Origin: VMSU01 sp031400755
Lineage (GTDB): Bacteria; Desulfobacterota; Desulfobulbia; Desulfobulbales; VMSU01
Length of the DNA stretch: 54,666 nucleotides
Assembly (NCBI GenBank): GCA_031400755.1
Contig: JANNQL010000007.1
Location: 1-54,666 of the forward strand
Direction of reading: 5' to 3'
The translations under genes were made by a program, and so were the position numbers. The notes beneath the pieces were generated by a model that was given only the letters and a program-made list of their open reading frames with translations, was not told where the DNA came from and did no database searches. How positions within the stretch are numbered: position 1 is the first letter of the stretch; the number at the start of each line of letters is the position of its first letter. Of this stretch, positions 44,222 through 52,593 are shown in pieces.

Positions 44222-44809
44222 TTAAGGTTTACGGTCACACATGAGTTCATTGCGTTCATCACGATAAAAGCTGCACTGGCGCTCCATGGCCGCCCGCAAC
44301 TTAGCGCGGGCGCGGTGAAGTCTGATTTTAGCGGTATCGACACTCAACTCAATAATTTCGGCAATCTCAGGGTTCGTTAACCCTTCGAATTCGCTGAGGA
44401 GAAGGACTGTCCGATACTTCTCCGGCAGCTGGTCAACGAGGCCACGTATGCAATCGTTCATCTCCCGGCGGATATACTCGGCCTCAGGCAATTCGCTATC
44501 CGGCAGGGTACCTAACGTCGTGTCGTCGAAAAGCAGTTCTCTTTTTCTTTGTTTTTCCCGAGAGGAGCCGGCGTGATCATAGGCGGTGTTGGTTGCAATG
44601 CGGTAGATCCAGGTGGCCTGAGAACTCTCACCGCGGAAGCCGGCAAGCGATTGGCTGACCTTCAGGAAAACAGCCTGGGTAAGATCAAGGGCGTTGGCCT
44701 CGCTGGAAAAGTGGCAGAGATAACGGTAAATCTTTGGCTGGAATTCCTCATAAATGGTGTTGAAGTCTTGCAAGCGTTGCCTCCGGTCGGTCAATCGCTC
44801 CCTGCCCAC
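44222..44809 (-). CDS. ECF-type RNA polymerase sigma factor
   Basis: A 195-aa sigma factor. Region 2 is FNTIYEEFQPKIYRYL, DLTQAVFLKVSQSLAGFRGESSQATWIYRIATNTAYDHA; region 4 is LVDQLPEKYRTVLLLSEFEGLTNPEIAEIIELSVDTAKIRLHRARAKLR. A cysteine-bearing tail (CSFYRDERNELMCDRKP) recurs in some ECF groups. GTG 44809 has no ribosome site; TTG 44773 with GGAGG upstream is an alternative start. No anti-sigma gene adjoins it in the same operon; the small membrane protein upstream (44902-45117) is a weak candidate. Confidence 0.88.
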   Translation of the reverse strand: MGRERLTDRRQRLQDFNTIYEEFQPKIYRYLCHFSSEANALDLTQAVFLKVSQSLAGFRGESSQATWIYRIATNTAYDHAGSSREKQRKRELLFDDTTLGTLPDSELPEAEYIRREMNDCIRGLVDQLPEKYRTVLLLSEFEGLTNPEIAEIIELSVDTAKIRLHRARAKLRAAMERQCSFYRDERNELMCDRKP

Positions 44810-44901
44810 CGGAACGATTTTTGTTAATGGCCTCTTTACCCCCGATCATCCTGCGTACTGGCCCTAATTGACTTTTTATTTGTAACAGATAATAAACGCT
44901 G

Positions 44902-45117
44902 TCACGCCGAAGAAGGATAGAACAGCGGCGGTTGAAAATAGGGGCGGCCGAACCATCTTTGCAGCCAGCACAGGGCCACGCCCAGCACCACGACCACGAT
45001 GAAACCGCCCGGCAGGCCCAAAGGCAACTTGATCTGCCCGCCATAGACGATGATCACGAACAGGGCAGGCCCCACCACTATCGCCGGCATGGCGAAGATC
45101 TGGAACATGAAGCCCAT
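44902..45117 (-). CDS. Small two-helix membrane protein
   Basis: A 71-aa protein with two hydrophobic helices (about 5-26 and 35-55) and a Trp/Phe/Pro-rich end (LQRWFGRPYFQPPLFYP). No family recognised. It starts 9 bases after the stop of the GYF-AIM24 gene on the same strand, so the two are probably cotranscribed. Confidence 0.55.
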   Translation of the reverse strand: MGFMFQIFAMPAIVVGPALFVIIVYGGQIKLPLGLPGGFIVVVVLGVALCWLQRWFGRPYFQPPLFYPSSA

Positions 45118-45126
45118 GGAGTCGAT

Positions 45127-46122
45127 TCATCGATCGCCGCCAATAAAATTACCCAATACCCCAAGCGCCGATCCTTCCTCCCGGCTCCCTCCCCGTTGCG
45201 GGGCAGCAGCCAGCATGCGGCCCGCCAGGCGCGAAAACGGCAACGATTGCAACCAGACCTTGCCTGGACCTTTCAAGGTGGCGAAGAAAAATCCCTCGCC
45301 GCCGAAAAGGGCGGTCTTGATGCCGCCCGCCTGTTCGATGGTGAAATCAACCGTTGGTTCCATGGCCACCAGACAACCGGTATCGACGTGCAGGGTCTCG
45401 CCCGACTTCAATTCGCGCTTGACCACCGTACCGCCGGCATGGAGAAAGACCATGCCGTCACCTTCCAGTTTTTGCATGATGAAGCCCTCGCCGCCAAAGA
45501 GCCCGGTCATGATCCGGCGCTGCAGATAGATGCCGATGGCCACCCCCTTGGCGGCGCACAAAAAACTGTCCTTCTGGCAGATCAGACAGCCGCCGGCCTT
45601 GTCCAGCGGCACCGGGATGATGTTGCCCGGAAAAGGGGCGCCAAAGGCGACATGGGCCTTGCCTTGTCCCTGATGGCTGAACATGGTCATGAACAGGCTC
45701 TCGCCGGTCAACAGCCGTTTGCCGGCCCCCAGCAGTTTGCCCATGAGGCCATAACCGGCGCTTGCCCCGTCACCGAAGATGGTCTCCATCTTGACAGCTA
45801 CGTCTTTATACATCATGGCCCCGGCCTCGGCGATGGCCGATTCGCCGGGGTCCAGTTCAATGTCGACAAACTGCATCTCGGAACCAAAAATAGTAAAATC
45901 AATTTCATCGGCCCGCCGGCTGCTACTGCTTGGTGGCGGCGGCGACTGGGACTCATCGCCTTGATGGCAGGACAGCTCATCGAAACTGGCAATGGGCAGC
46001 CATTCCGCCAGACCTTGGCGCCAAGCGTGACCGTTAGGGTTCTTTTGGACCTGAACGATGGCCTCGCGCAAATCCAGCGGGCCGATTTTAGAGCCATTAT
46101 AACTGAGATACCATTGTGACAT
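45127..46122 (-). CDS. GYF_2 plus AIM24/TIGR00266 family protein
   Basis: A 331-aa soluble protein. The N-terminal about 55 residues are a GYF_2 (DUF4339) domain (WYLSYNGSKIGPLDLREAI, GLAEWLPIA), which binds proline-rich peptides. A Pro/Ser linker (PPPPSSSS) follows. The remainder (about 75-315) is the beta-sandwich AIM24/TIGR00266 domain with glycine-rich turns (FGGEGFIMQKLEGDG, LFGGEGFFFATLKGPGKVWLQSLP). The family is of unknown function in bacteria. Cotranscription with the small membrane protein downstream is likely. Confidence 0.85.
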   Translation of the reverse strand: MSQWYLSYNGSKIGPLDLREAIVQVQKNPNGHAWRQGLAEWLPIASFDELSCHQGDESQSPPPPSSSSRRADEIDFTIFGSEMQFVDIELDPGESAIAEAGAMMYKDVAVKMETIFGDGASAGYGLMGKLLGAGKRLLTGESLFMTMFSHQGQGKAHVAFGAPFPGNIIPVPLDKAGGCLICQKDSFLCAAKGVAIGIYLQRRIMTGLFGGEGFIMQKLEGDGMVFLHAGGTVVKRELKSGETLHVDTGCLVAMEPTVDFTIEQAGGIKTALFGGEGFFFATLKGPGKVWLQSLPFSRLAGRMLAAAPQRGGSREEGSALGVLGNFIGGDR

Positions 46123-46236
46123 GAGGCCTGCCTCCTCTGTGGGCGCCGTAAAGAGAAATCAAAGAGGATGATGAGGCAAGCTGATCGGGCTCGTCTACCC
46201 CTCTCGCAGGATCGTACGTACGGCCTGGCGTACGAC

Positions 46237-46806
46237 TCAAAAGGCGGTGCTGTTGACCCATTGCTGCTGTTGACGTACAAAAACCGGGCGGTGCTGGGAA
46301 AGATACCCGCAGGTCCGACAGATGGCAGGCAAATTTTCCTGGGTCTGGGCCTTGAAAAAGCCATGCCGGAATTCCCGCAACGCGTCGTTGTTGTGTCGGT
46401 CCGCATCAATAAAAAAGTTCCCCCACTTCTGAGCAGGGGCAATGCGGCAACATGGCGCAAAATCGCCGTTGGCGCCGATGACGATAGAGGAGAGCATGTT
46501 GCAGTAAAAAGGTGGGCGGGCCAAGCCAAGGAGGTTGGGCAAAAAGATGCCGATCTGGTAATCCTGTCGACGCATTACCCCCCGCAGTTCCTCCAATACC
46601 TGCCGGATGCCGAGCCTGGCATAATAATCGATAATTTCAACGGCATCATCAAAGACAATATCATACGGCTCGAAAAAATCTGCCGACTGCATGGCGAAGA
46701 AACAGTTAGGACAGCGCATATTGCAGCGCCTGGTAAGTGACAACAGGAGATACATGGCGGAAGCCGGGTTAAGCCGGCCGCCTGCGTCAATCTTGGCCAA
46801 TTGCAT
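46237..46806 (-). pseudogene. Radical SAM/SPASM protein with internal deletion
   Basis: A 189-aa open frame. LSLTRRCNMRCPNCFFAMQS is a radical SAM start with CX3CX2C, and DDAVEIIDYYARLGIRQV leads into the expected GGEP segment, but this and most of the barrel are missing: the sequence jumps to LEELRGVMRRQDYQIGIF. The C-terminal SPASM-like part survives (ANGDFAPCCRIAPAQKWGNFF, ICRTCGYL). Members are normally over 300 aa. The in-frame deletion should abolish barrel function, so I call it a remnant; a minimal non-catalytic protein is the alternative. GAGGCA precedes ATG 46806. Confidence 0.6.
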
Positions 46807-46902
46807 TGCCTCGTATCTTTTGTTCTATGAGGTTGACTTTCGGATATTCATACTACCCATTCTTGCGGGATTAGAACTCCCGCGATCAAATCTCCCGAAA
46901 CT

Positions 46903-48099
46903 CTAGCCCACCTGGTCTCCCTGCACCCGGATGGTGCGCAGCCGGACCACGCCGGGTTGGGCCTGGATTTCGTCAAGCACCTTTTTAGGGATGGGGCTTT
47001 CCAGATCAATGATGTTGTAGCCGATAACTCCGGTGCTTTCATTCAGGTAACTCGTGATATTGATGTTGTGGGCGCCGATGATGCGAGAGGCAATGCCGAT
47101 CATTCCCGGCACGTCGCGGTTCACCATGGTGAGACGGGTATGGGCATTGTCGGCGGGGATGGATTCAACGGTAGGGAAATTGACGCTGTGGGAGACATTG
47201 CCGTACTCCAGGAAACTCTTGAGCTCGGTTACCGCCATGATGGCGCAATGTTCTTCGGACTCCTCGGTGCTCGCCCCCAGGTGGGGAGTGGCAAAGACCC
47301 TTGGATGGGCGAGTAGTGCAGCTGACGGAAAATCGGTGAGGTAGTGTTCGAGCTGACCGCTGTCCAAGGCGGCCAGCACGGCTTGCTCATCCACGATGCC
47401 CCCCCGTGCGTAGTTGACCAGGATGGCGCCTTTGGGCAGCTGCCGGAGCAGTTCGGCGTTCACCAGGTGCTTGGTCTTTTCGCTGTATGGCATGTGCACC
47501 GAAAGCACATGCGCCTGCCGTACCAGCTCCGAACGGTTCCTGACATACTCGACCTCCGGGGAGAGCTGGTGGATGTTCTCCATGGCCGGGTAGGGGTCAA
47601 AGCCCAAGACCCGCATCCGGCGCTCAATGCCGCCGTTCGCCACCCGGATGCCGATCTTGCCCAGACCCAGGACGCCAAGGGTCTTACCGGCCAGCTCAAA
47701 ACCCTTGAAGGCCGCCTTCCTCTCCTCCACCTGCCGGGAGAGCCCCCTGTCGTCAAGCCCGACAAGCCCCCGCACGAACTCGATGCCACCTATAATGTTA
47801 CGAACGGCAAGCCCCAGCATAACAAAGACAAGCTCAGCCACGGCATTGGCGTTGGCCCCTGGCGTGTTGAACACGCAGATCCCGGCCTCCGTGGCCTTGG
47901 CTACGGTGATGTTGTTCACCCCGGCCCCGGCCCGGGCCACCGCGAGGATGGAAGGATAGTCCGCTGTGTCGAGCGGCGCGCTCCGGACAATGAGCGCGTC
48001 CGGTTTGTCTTGCTGGTTGCCCGTGCTATAATTTTTACCAAAAAGTTCAAGTCCCTCAGGCGCGATACGATTCAGTGTCCGTATCCGAAATTTTTGCAT
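46903..48099 (-). CDS. serA: D-3-phosphoglycerate dehydrogenase with ACT domain
   Basis: A 398-aa NAD-dependent dehydrogenase for the first step of serine synthesis. Substrate-domain part VRSAPLDTADYPSILAVARAGAGVNNI, then GKTLGVLGLGKIGIRVANGG with the NAD-binding GxGxxG, NYARGGIVDEQAVLAAL with the catalytic Arg, TPHLGASTEESEEH with the catalytic His, and a C-terminal ACT domain (about 325-398, VNRDVPGMIGIASRIIGAHNINITSYLNES). ATG 48099 has GGAGGAGAT just upstream; a longer reading to 48126 runs into a repeat terminus. Confidence 0.92.
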   Translation of the reverse strand: MQKFRIRTLNRIAPEGLELFGKNYSTGNQQDKPDALIVRSAPLDTADYPSILAVARAGAGVNNITVAKATEAGICVFNTPGANANAVAELVFVMLGLAVRNIIGGIEFVRGLVGLDDRGLSRQVEERKAAFKGFELAGKTLGVLGLGKIGIRVANGGIERRMRVLGFDPYPAMENIHQLSPEVEYVRNRSELVRQAHVLSVHMPYSEKTKHLVNAELLRQLPKGAILVNYARGGIVDEQAVLAALDSGQLEHYLTDFPSAALLAHPRVFATPHLGASTEESEEHCAIMAVTELKSFLEYGNVSHSVNFPTVESIPADNAHTRLTMVNRDVPGMIGIASRIIGAHNINITSYLNESTGVIGYNIIDLESPIPKKVLDEIQAQPGVVRLRTIRVQGDQVG

Positions 48100-48116
48100 G
48101 ATCTCCTCCTGGGCAG

Positions 48117-48137
48117 GCAATTCCATTTCTAAATCAA
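48117..48137. repeat. Solo terminus of element C
   Basis: The 21 bases GCAATTCCATTTCTAAATCAA are identical to 27959-27979, the left end of the inverted-repeat element before alr. No second terminus is seen here. It lies 18 bases upstream of the serA start. Confidence 0.6.
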
Positions 48138-48221
48138 GAGTTAATTTTTGGAAGCGCGACTCTAAACGGCAGTATACTTAAACCACTGCGCTTTATATTC
48201 TCTGGAGCAACAAAAAAAACC

Positions 48222-48557
48222 GTGTATTTAATAATTGCAGTTTGCCTTCTGGACATGTCGGAACCGGGAGGAATGTTAGGGAATGTTGTCCTCCGGGTTG
48301 CTCTCACCCACCCCCGGTGCGCAATGGCTGAGACCGGACCTACTGCTCAACCTCCGGGCGATGGCGCCCAACTCTTGGAGAAACAATGCCTGAACTGCCA
48401 TCCCATTGAGAAGTTGTCCCGCTACCGAAAATCCAGAGATCAATGGGAGCAGGCCACAACAAGCATGATCAGTGGCTATGGCGTGGTCCTGACAGAGTCA
48501 GAGAAGGAAGTCGTGCTTGACTATCTTGCCAAGATCAAAAGAAATAGCAGTGAATGA
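48222..48557 (+). CDS. Small monohaem c-type cytochrome
   Basis: A 111-aa protein with one haem motif CLNCHP (56-60) and a helical domain carrying likely axial Met (TSMISGYGVVLTESEKEVVLDYLAKI), the usual small class I-like cytochrome c layout. Export is expected; the segment before AMAETG could be a signal peptide but is poorly hydrophobic and proline- and histidine-bearing, so the start or an upstream frame may be damaged. GTG 48222 has only a distant GGAG. It diverges from serA. Confidence 0.65.
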   Translation: MYLIIAVCLLDMSEPGGMLGNVVLRVALTHPRCAMAETGPTAQPPGDGAQLLEKQCLNCHPIEKLSRYRKSRDQWEQATTSMISGYGVVLTESEKEVVLDYLAKIKRNSSE

Positions 48558-48857
48558 CAAGTGATATTCTGAGCGGGCGCATTTTCTCGTCAGTTAAGAA
48601 AATTTGACTTTGCGAACGAGAGTTGACGTAGCTTTAGATTCGGCACGTTGAATCAAAAGCAAAAAAAAATTACTGGAGATATGGGGACTCGTAAACAGTC
48701 CCCCATAAACCGAGGTGTCATTCCGTATTTTCTGCCGTAGACGGATGAAGGTGCCACGTTGTTTCCGGCGGGAAAGGCGGCAGTATGGTGTCTTTTTTTT
48801 TGTGTTTCATAGTGGCCTGTGGTGCCGCCGAGCTGCTTTTTGGTCAATACACTCCCC
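48558..48857. other. Intergenic gap with a hairpin
   Basis: No gene seen in 300 bases. TATGGGGACT (48680-48689) pairs with AGTCCCCCATA (48697-48707) around a 7-base loop; it may help end the convergent ATPase transcript, though the nearest U-run on the minus strand is 12 bases away. Confidence 0.35.
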
Positions 48858-49970
48858 CTACTGGTTGAGCAACCATTTTTCAAAAATGGGGTCCACCACC
48901 CGCCAAACCCCATCACGCATTTCGACTAAATCCACTTTCTTGAGTTTGGTAAGGCTGGCCTGCACACCTCCCTGGGAACCCAGGCGACAGGAGGTAAGAA
49001 ATGATTGGCTGTACAGGTTGGCAGGCTTTTTTTTGGCAATCTCCCTCAATAGACGTTTTTGATGATTGGTCAACCCGAGAAACAAACCTTCAAAATCAAC
49101 GGATTCCATCTCTATCAATAGGCTCTTAGCCTCAAGAAAACTATCCTGGTCTCCTCCCAACTCAAAATGGAGCATTGCCAACTTCTGAACATAATACGGA
49201 TAAGCTTCGACGAATTCTACCAAGTCCTTTGCTATTTCTTCTGAGAGAATTTTTCCGCCGGCCGCATAGCGGTGGACCAGAAACGCGGCGAATTCGCCGG
49301 TCGGTATGGGTGGCAACTGAAAAACATAAACGCTCTTGTAAAAGGGACGCTTCCGATCTTCGAACATATCCCGGAGAATGGTTCTTCGGCTTCCCATCAT
49401 CAGGAACGAAACCTGCTTTGCTAACTGCATGCCTCCCCGCAGCAGCGCTTCAATCTTTTTACTTTCCTTGAGTTCACAAATTTCTTGGAACTCATCCAGC
49501 ACCAGGCAGGCTTTTATCCTCTGGGTGGCGCAGTACTCATCAAGCGAGGTAATGACCTGTTCCAAATGAATTTCAGCCGCATCATCGCCCAGGGCTACCG
49601 AAAATTCCGGCAGAGAGGTCGTGGCGCTGATCTCCATGGTCAACCGCAGACGCTTAAACGATTTGAGGATACGTTCGGCTAGAGATGTTTTGTCGGCAGC
49701 TCGACGGCCCAGCGCGGCCACGATTCCCCGGTATATCTTTTCCGCCACATCTTCAATCGAGGTGACGGAAAACAAATCGACGTAAATGAAAATCATGTCC
49801 GTCAGCATCTCACCAGCCACGACCGCCAAACTGGACTTGCCGTATCGTCTCGGGGCATACATCACCGTATGGATACCGGAGCGCATGTTTTGGCAAATAA
49901 GCTGCTTTTCTGACGCCCGGTTGCAGAAAGCGTCTCCTTGGGCCATGACCAGTCTGAAAGGGTTGCTCAT
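48858..49970 (-). CDS. AAA ATPase of the archaeal-type (COG1672-like) group
   Basis: A 370-aa P-loop ATPase. Walker A is APRRYGKSSL (about 40-49), Walker B LVLDEFQEI (about 165-173), followed by MGSRRTILRDMFEDRKRPFYKS, typical of archaeal-type ATPases. A winged-helix-like C-terminal domain (about 290-370, LTNHQKRLLREIAKKK, GVWRVVDPIFEKWLLN) probably binds DNA. These genes are often mobile or of unknown role. The start has a weak AAAGG site. It lies just left of the tRNA scar. Confidence 0.82.
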   Translation of the reverse strand: MSNPFRLVMAQGDAFCNRASEKQLICQNMRSGIHTVMYAPRRYGKSSLAVVAGEMLTDMIFIYVDLFSVTSIEDVAEKIYRGIVAALGRRAADKTSLAERILKSFKRLRLTMEISATTSLPEFSVALGDDAAEIHLEQVITSLDEYCATQRIKACLVLDEFQEICELKESKKIEALLRGGMQLAKQVSFLMMGSRRTILRDMFEDRKRPFYKSVYVFQLPPIPTGEFAAFLVHRYAAGGKILSEEIAKDLVEFVEAYPYYVQKLAMLHFELGGDQDSFLEAKSLLIEMESVDFEGLFLGLTNHQKRLLREIAKKKPANLYSQSFLTSCRLGSQGGVQASLTKLKKVDLVEMRDGVWRVVDPIFEKWLLNQ

Positions 49971-50153
49971 ATTATTGCCTTTAAATTATTGAGATTGAAT
50001 TATTTGATTTCAATAATACAAGGCCTTGGGCGATTTTTCAACGGAATTTTGTTGGTCATAAAGACAATAGCAGTAACGGGACAAGAGCGGGACAGAATAG
50101 GCGGGGGCAAAAAAGAAGGGGCTACAGCCTAAACCGTAACCCCTTAATTTTCT
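49971..50153. other. Intergenic gap left of the tRNA scar
   Basis: AT-rich upstream region of the ATPase gene with an imperfect palindrome ATTGAAATCAAATAATTCAAT around 49994-50014 on the minus strand. No gene is seen. Confidence 0.3.
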
Positions 50154-50200
50154 TGGTGCCGAGACCAGGAATTGAACCAGGGACACGCGGATTTTCAGTC
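50154..50200 (-). other. tRNA-Phe 3' fragment, probable att site of an integrative element
   Basis: On the minus strand the 47 bases read from the anticodon loop CTGAAAA (GAA anticodon) through the variable loop, a T-arm with loop TTCAATT, the acceptor strand TCTCGGC and discriminator plus encoded CCA. The 5' half of the tRNA is absent. This is the typical duplicated 3' end left when a site-specific element inserts in a tRNA gene. The T-stem has one T-T mismatch. Identity as Phe rests on the anticodon. Confidence 0.65.
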
Positions 50201-50752
50201 ATATACCCCCGAGCTTCACAACCCCTCATCGTTGGGCAAATTGATGAAATTACTGTAGTAAATATTTTCCAGATTTTATCCAATTTTATATGCTTTAGCA
50301 GATTTTGGATATAAAGTCTCACACAGAGTCTCACACAACTTTTTAGCTGGTGAGTGTGTTTAATGTGCACCAAAACAACCCCTATTCCAATCTCTCCAGC
50401 TTGGGAAATCGTCATAATTCTTGTCTTGCTATAATCTTGGGAAACGACTGTGCTTGTTGAGAGACAGGACTTGCGGGCCAAATATTTTCAGCAAACAAAC
50501 CCGGCACAATCTAACATTAGTGCTTGAGTTGTTCTTTGATGGCAACTGGGCCAGAAAATTAAAGATAATTGAAAATACAGGATACCGCAATCAGCCATTC
50601 ACGATGTGCCAGGACGGTCACAAGGACGGTCCATGAATCACCATCGACCAGGGAAATATTATGTCCTTCCAGTCAGTTGGTCGATAGGACGATCTGGACG
50701 GTCTTTCTCCCTATGTTGCTCCGCATCACAATAGCCTGGCGTAACACCTACC
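50201..50752. other. Gene-poor stretch inside the element
   Basis: In 552 bases I find no convincing gene on either strand. GGACGGTC occurs three times (near 50612, 50623 and 50697), possibly remnants of a short direct repeat. Confidence 0.4.
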
Positions 50753-51055
50753 TCAAGCTGTTGCCGGTTCTGGAGTAATATTCAGACGTAAGCCTACTCC
50801 ATGCAACAGATTGAACAGGGTGCGAATTTCAGGGTTTCCTCGACGTGACAAGGTGCGATACAGGCTTTCACGATTGAGATGGGCCTTATCCGCTACCGCA
50901 GCCATCCCGCCATTGGCCTCGGCCACGTTGCGTAAAGCCAGAAGAAAAGTTTCTCTGTCTCCCTCTTCAAGTGCTGCATTCAGATATGCCGCCGCTTCTG
51001 CTGTATCTTTCAATGCCTCTATCAGGTCTTTTTGGTATTCGGTTGCATGTGCCAT
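50753..51055 (-). CDS. HigA-like antitoxin (addiction module antidote)
   Basis: A 100-aa protein with a helix-turn-helix (NGGMAAVADKAHLNRESLYRTLSRRGNPEIRTLFNLLHGVGLRL) typical of the putative addiction-module antidote family. It should bind and neutralise the toxin and repress the operon. AAGGAGG precedes ATG 51055. It begins 1 base after the toxin stop (toxin first, antitoxin second). Confidence 0.85.
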   Translation of the reverse strand: MAHATEYQKDLIEALKDTAEAAAYLNAALEEGDRETFLLALRNVAEANGGMAAVADKAHLNRESLYRTLSRRGNPEIRTLFNLLHGVGLRLNITPEPATA

Positions 51056-51056
51056 G

Positions 51057-51389
51057 CTAGTGCCTCCTTCGATGGTCTTGCAAATAATCAGTGGCTTGGG
51101 CAATGTCTCGTTTCTGTGTGTCTTTGTCGCCGCCAATAAGAAGCAGGATAAGCCGGTTATCTTCTTTGGCAAAATAGACACGATAACCTGGTCCGCAGTC
51201 GAGCCGCAGTTCCCATACTCCATCACCAAGATGTTTATGGTCGCCAAGATTGCCCAGACGGGCACGATCAATCCTGATACGAATCTTTGCCCGACCATTT
51301 ATGTCCCGTAAGGCTTCGAGCCATTCCCGGAAAGGTGCTGTGCCATCTTCTGTTTTGTAATAGTCAATCTCGTATGGAAATACCTGCAT
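51057..51389 (-). CDS. RelE/HigB-family toxin
   Basis: A 110-aa protein of the phage-derived Gp49-like / HigB killer group. FREWLEALRDINGRAKIRIRIDRARLGNLGDHKHLGDGVWELRLDCGPGYRVYFA is the family core, with basic residues expected for mRNA cleavage on the ribosome. It is the first gene of a two-gene toxin-antitoxin operon with the gene at 50753-51055. The 247 bases upstream (51390-51636) contain no gene. Confidence 0.87.
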   Translation of the reverse strand: MQVFPYEIDYYKTEDGTAPFREWLEALRDINGRAKIRIRIDRARLGNLGDHKHLGDGVWELRLDCGPGYRVYFAKEDNRLILLLIGGDKDTQKRDIAQATDYLQDHRRRH

Positions 51390-51636
51390 GATTTACTTTA
51401 GCCTATAAGCTACAAATTAACAATGAAGTTTTCACACTCGTTCCATGACGAGAAAGCCTGTACCGGTGGTAATAAAATAGTATATCTCTACCGTAGCCTA
51501 GCATCCAATCTCACACCTGCCCTCTTTCCTCTCTTTCCAATAGCGACTGGCAATTCTGACCATTTGGTCATAAAGCAGGGGTTGTGATGAAAGTGTGGAG
51601 GAAACCGACTTGTGTAAGCAACAAGAATATAAAAAA

Positions 51637-52593
51637 TTAAGGTTCCCCTTTAACAATTACACGAGTTGCTACGATGTCACCGGTAGACTTAACATCTATT
51701 GGGGAAGGTGCTCCACTTACCCGCAGACATGCGACCTCTTGAAAGCGCATGGCAACAAGTATTGAGGCCAGGACATGTGGCTTTGGCCCCATGGGTACAA
51801 GTGTTATCTCCCCGTCTGGACGATGGGGCGCGATCGTCTCGGCGAGAATTCGGTAGCATTTTTCAACGCTCGCCATCGGCAGTTCGAGAACGGGCTTTTG
51901 GGTCCGGTGATCATTTATTAAATCCTTGTTAATCTCTCGAGCCTTCGCAACATACTCTTTCGTCGATCCAGGTGCTGCCAAGAAGGCATAAACAGTATCC
52001 GCTTCAAGCTGATCAAGGATAGTCAGTGTGGCCAAGCCGTGAAACCCGAGCCCGAAAACCGCAACTGACTGTCTCAGACGATATGCCCGCCCTTCACAGC
52101 CCTGTATTGACGCTGTACTCCGGATGACCATAGGCTTTTTTTTCTCATCATCTTCCTCATCATATTTACCCATCGCATAAACAAAGTCGATGACCACGTC
52201 CTTGTTTGAGGCTGCAAACCTGGCCCAATTTAAAACGGTAGCATACCAGTGGCGCGACATGGAGGAGTAATCCAGGAGGATGCGAATAGGGCGATCATCA
52301 AGTGATTGGTTATACTTGTGGAGTTCTTCATAGATCGGTTTATCACCGTCTACGCTCAGAGAAATTGGTTCAATCCCCCACCGTTCCCGATAAAACTTAT
52401 CATTTTCAGGTCGGTTCCCGGAATGTGGCTCCTCTGTGAAACCGAAAACAAGCGGGGTTGTTACAATACTGGGATTGATTCTTCTAGGAATGTGAATGCA
52501 TCTCGACTCATACCCGCTGGCAAATAAAGAGATATCATATCGATCCTCACACACGGAATCAAAATCAATATCCAAAACCTGAATTGTTCTCAT
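51637..52593 (-). CDS. Protein of unknown family, coupled to ORC/CDC6-like ATPase
   Basis: A 318-aa soluble protein. It opens with YDISLFASGYESRCIHIPRRI; the middle has RILLDYSSMSRHWYATVLNWARFA, a beta-strand plus conserved Asp-Tyr-Ser-Ser segment; the C-terminal part reads EITLVPMGPKPHVLASILVAMRF then CLRVSG, suggesting a Rossmann-like alpha/beta fold. No known enzyme signature is recognised. Its ATG overlaps the ATPase stop by 4 bases (ATGA), with GGAG upstream, so it is strictly coupled. It is probably the effector or partner of the ATPase. Confidence 0.65.
   Translation of the reverse strand: MRTIQVLDIDFDSVCEDRYDISLFASGYESRCIHIPRRINPSIVTTPLVFGFTEEPHSGNRPENDKFYRERWGIEPISLSVDGDKPIYEELHKYNQSLDDRPIRILLDYSSMSRHWYATVLNWARFAASNKDVVIDFVYAMGKYDEEDDEKKKPMVIRSTASIQGCEGRAYRLRQSVAVFGLGFHGLATLTILDQLEADTVYAFLAAPGSTKEYVAKAREINKDLINDHRTQKPVLELPMASVEKCYRILAETIAPHRPDGEITLVPMGPKPHVLASILVAMRFQEVACLRVSGAPSPIDVKSTGDIVATRVIVKGEP

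Noticed and set aside
50122..50481. 119-aa minus-strand open frame covering the tRNA fragment
   Set aside because: Its end is simply the translation of the tRNA 3' sequence, a common artefact.
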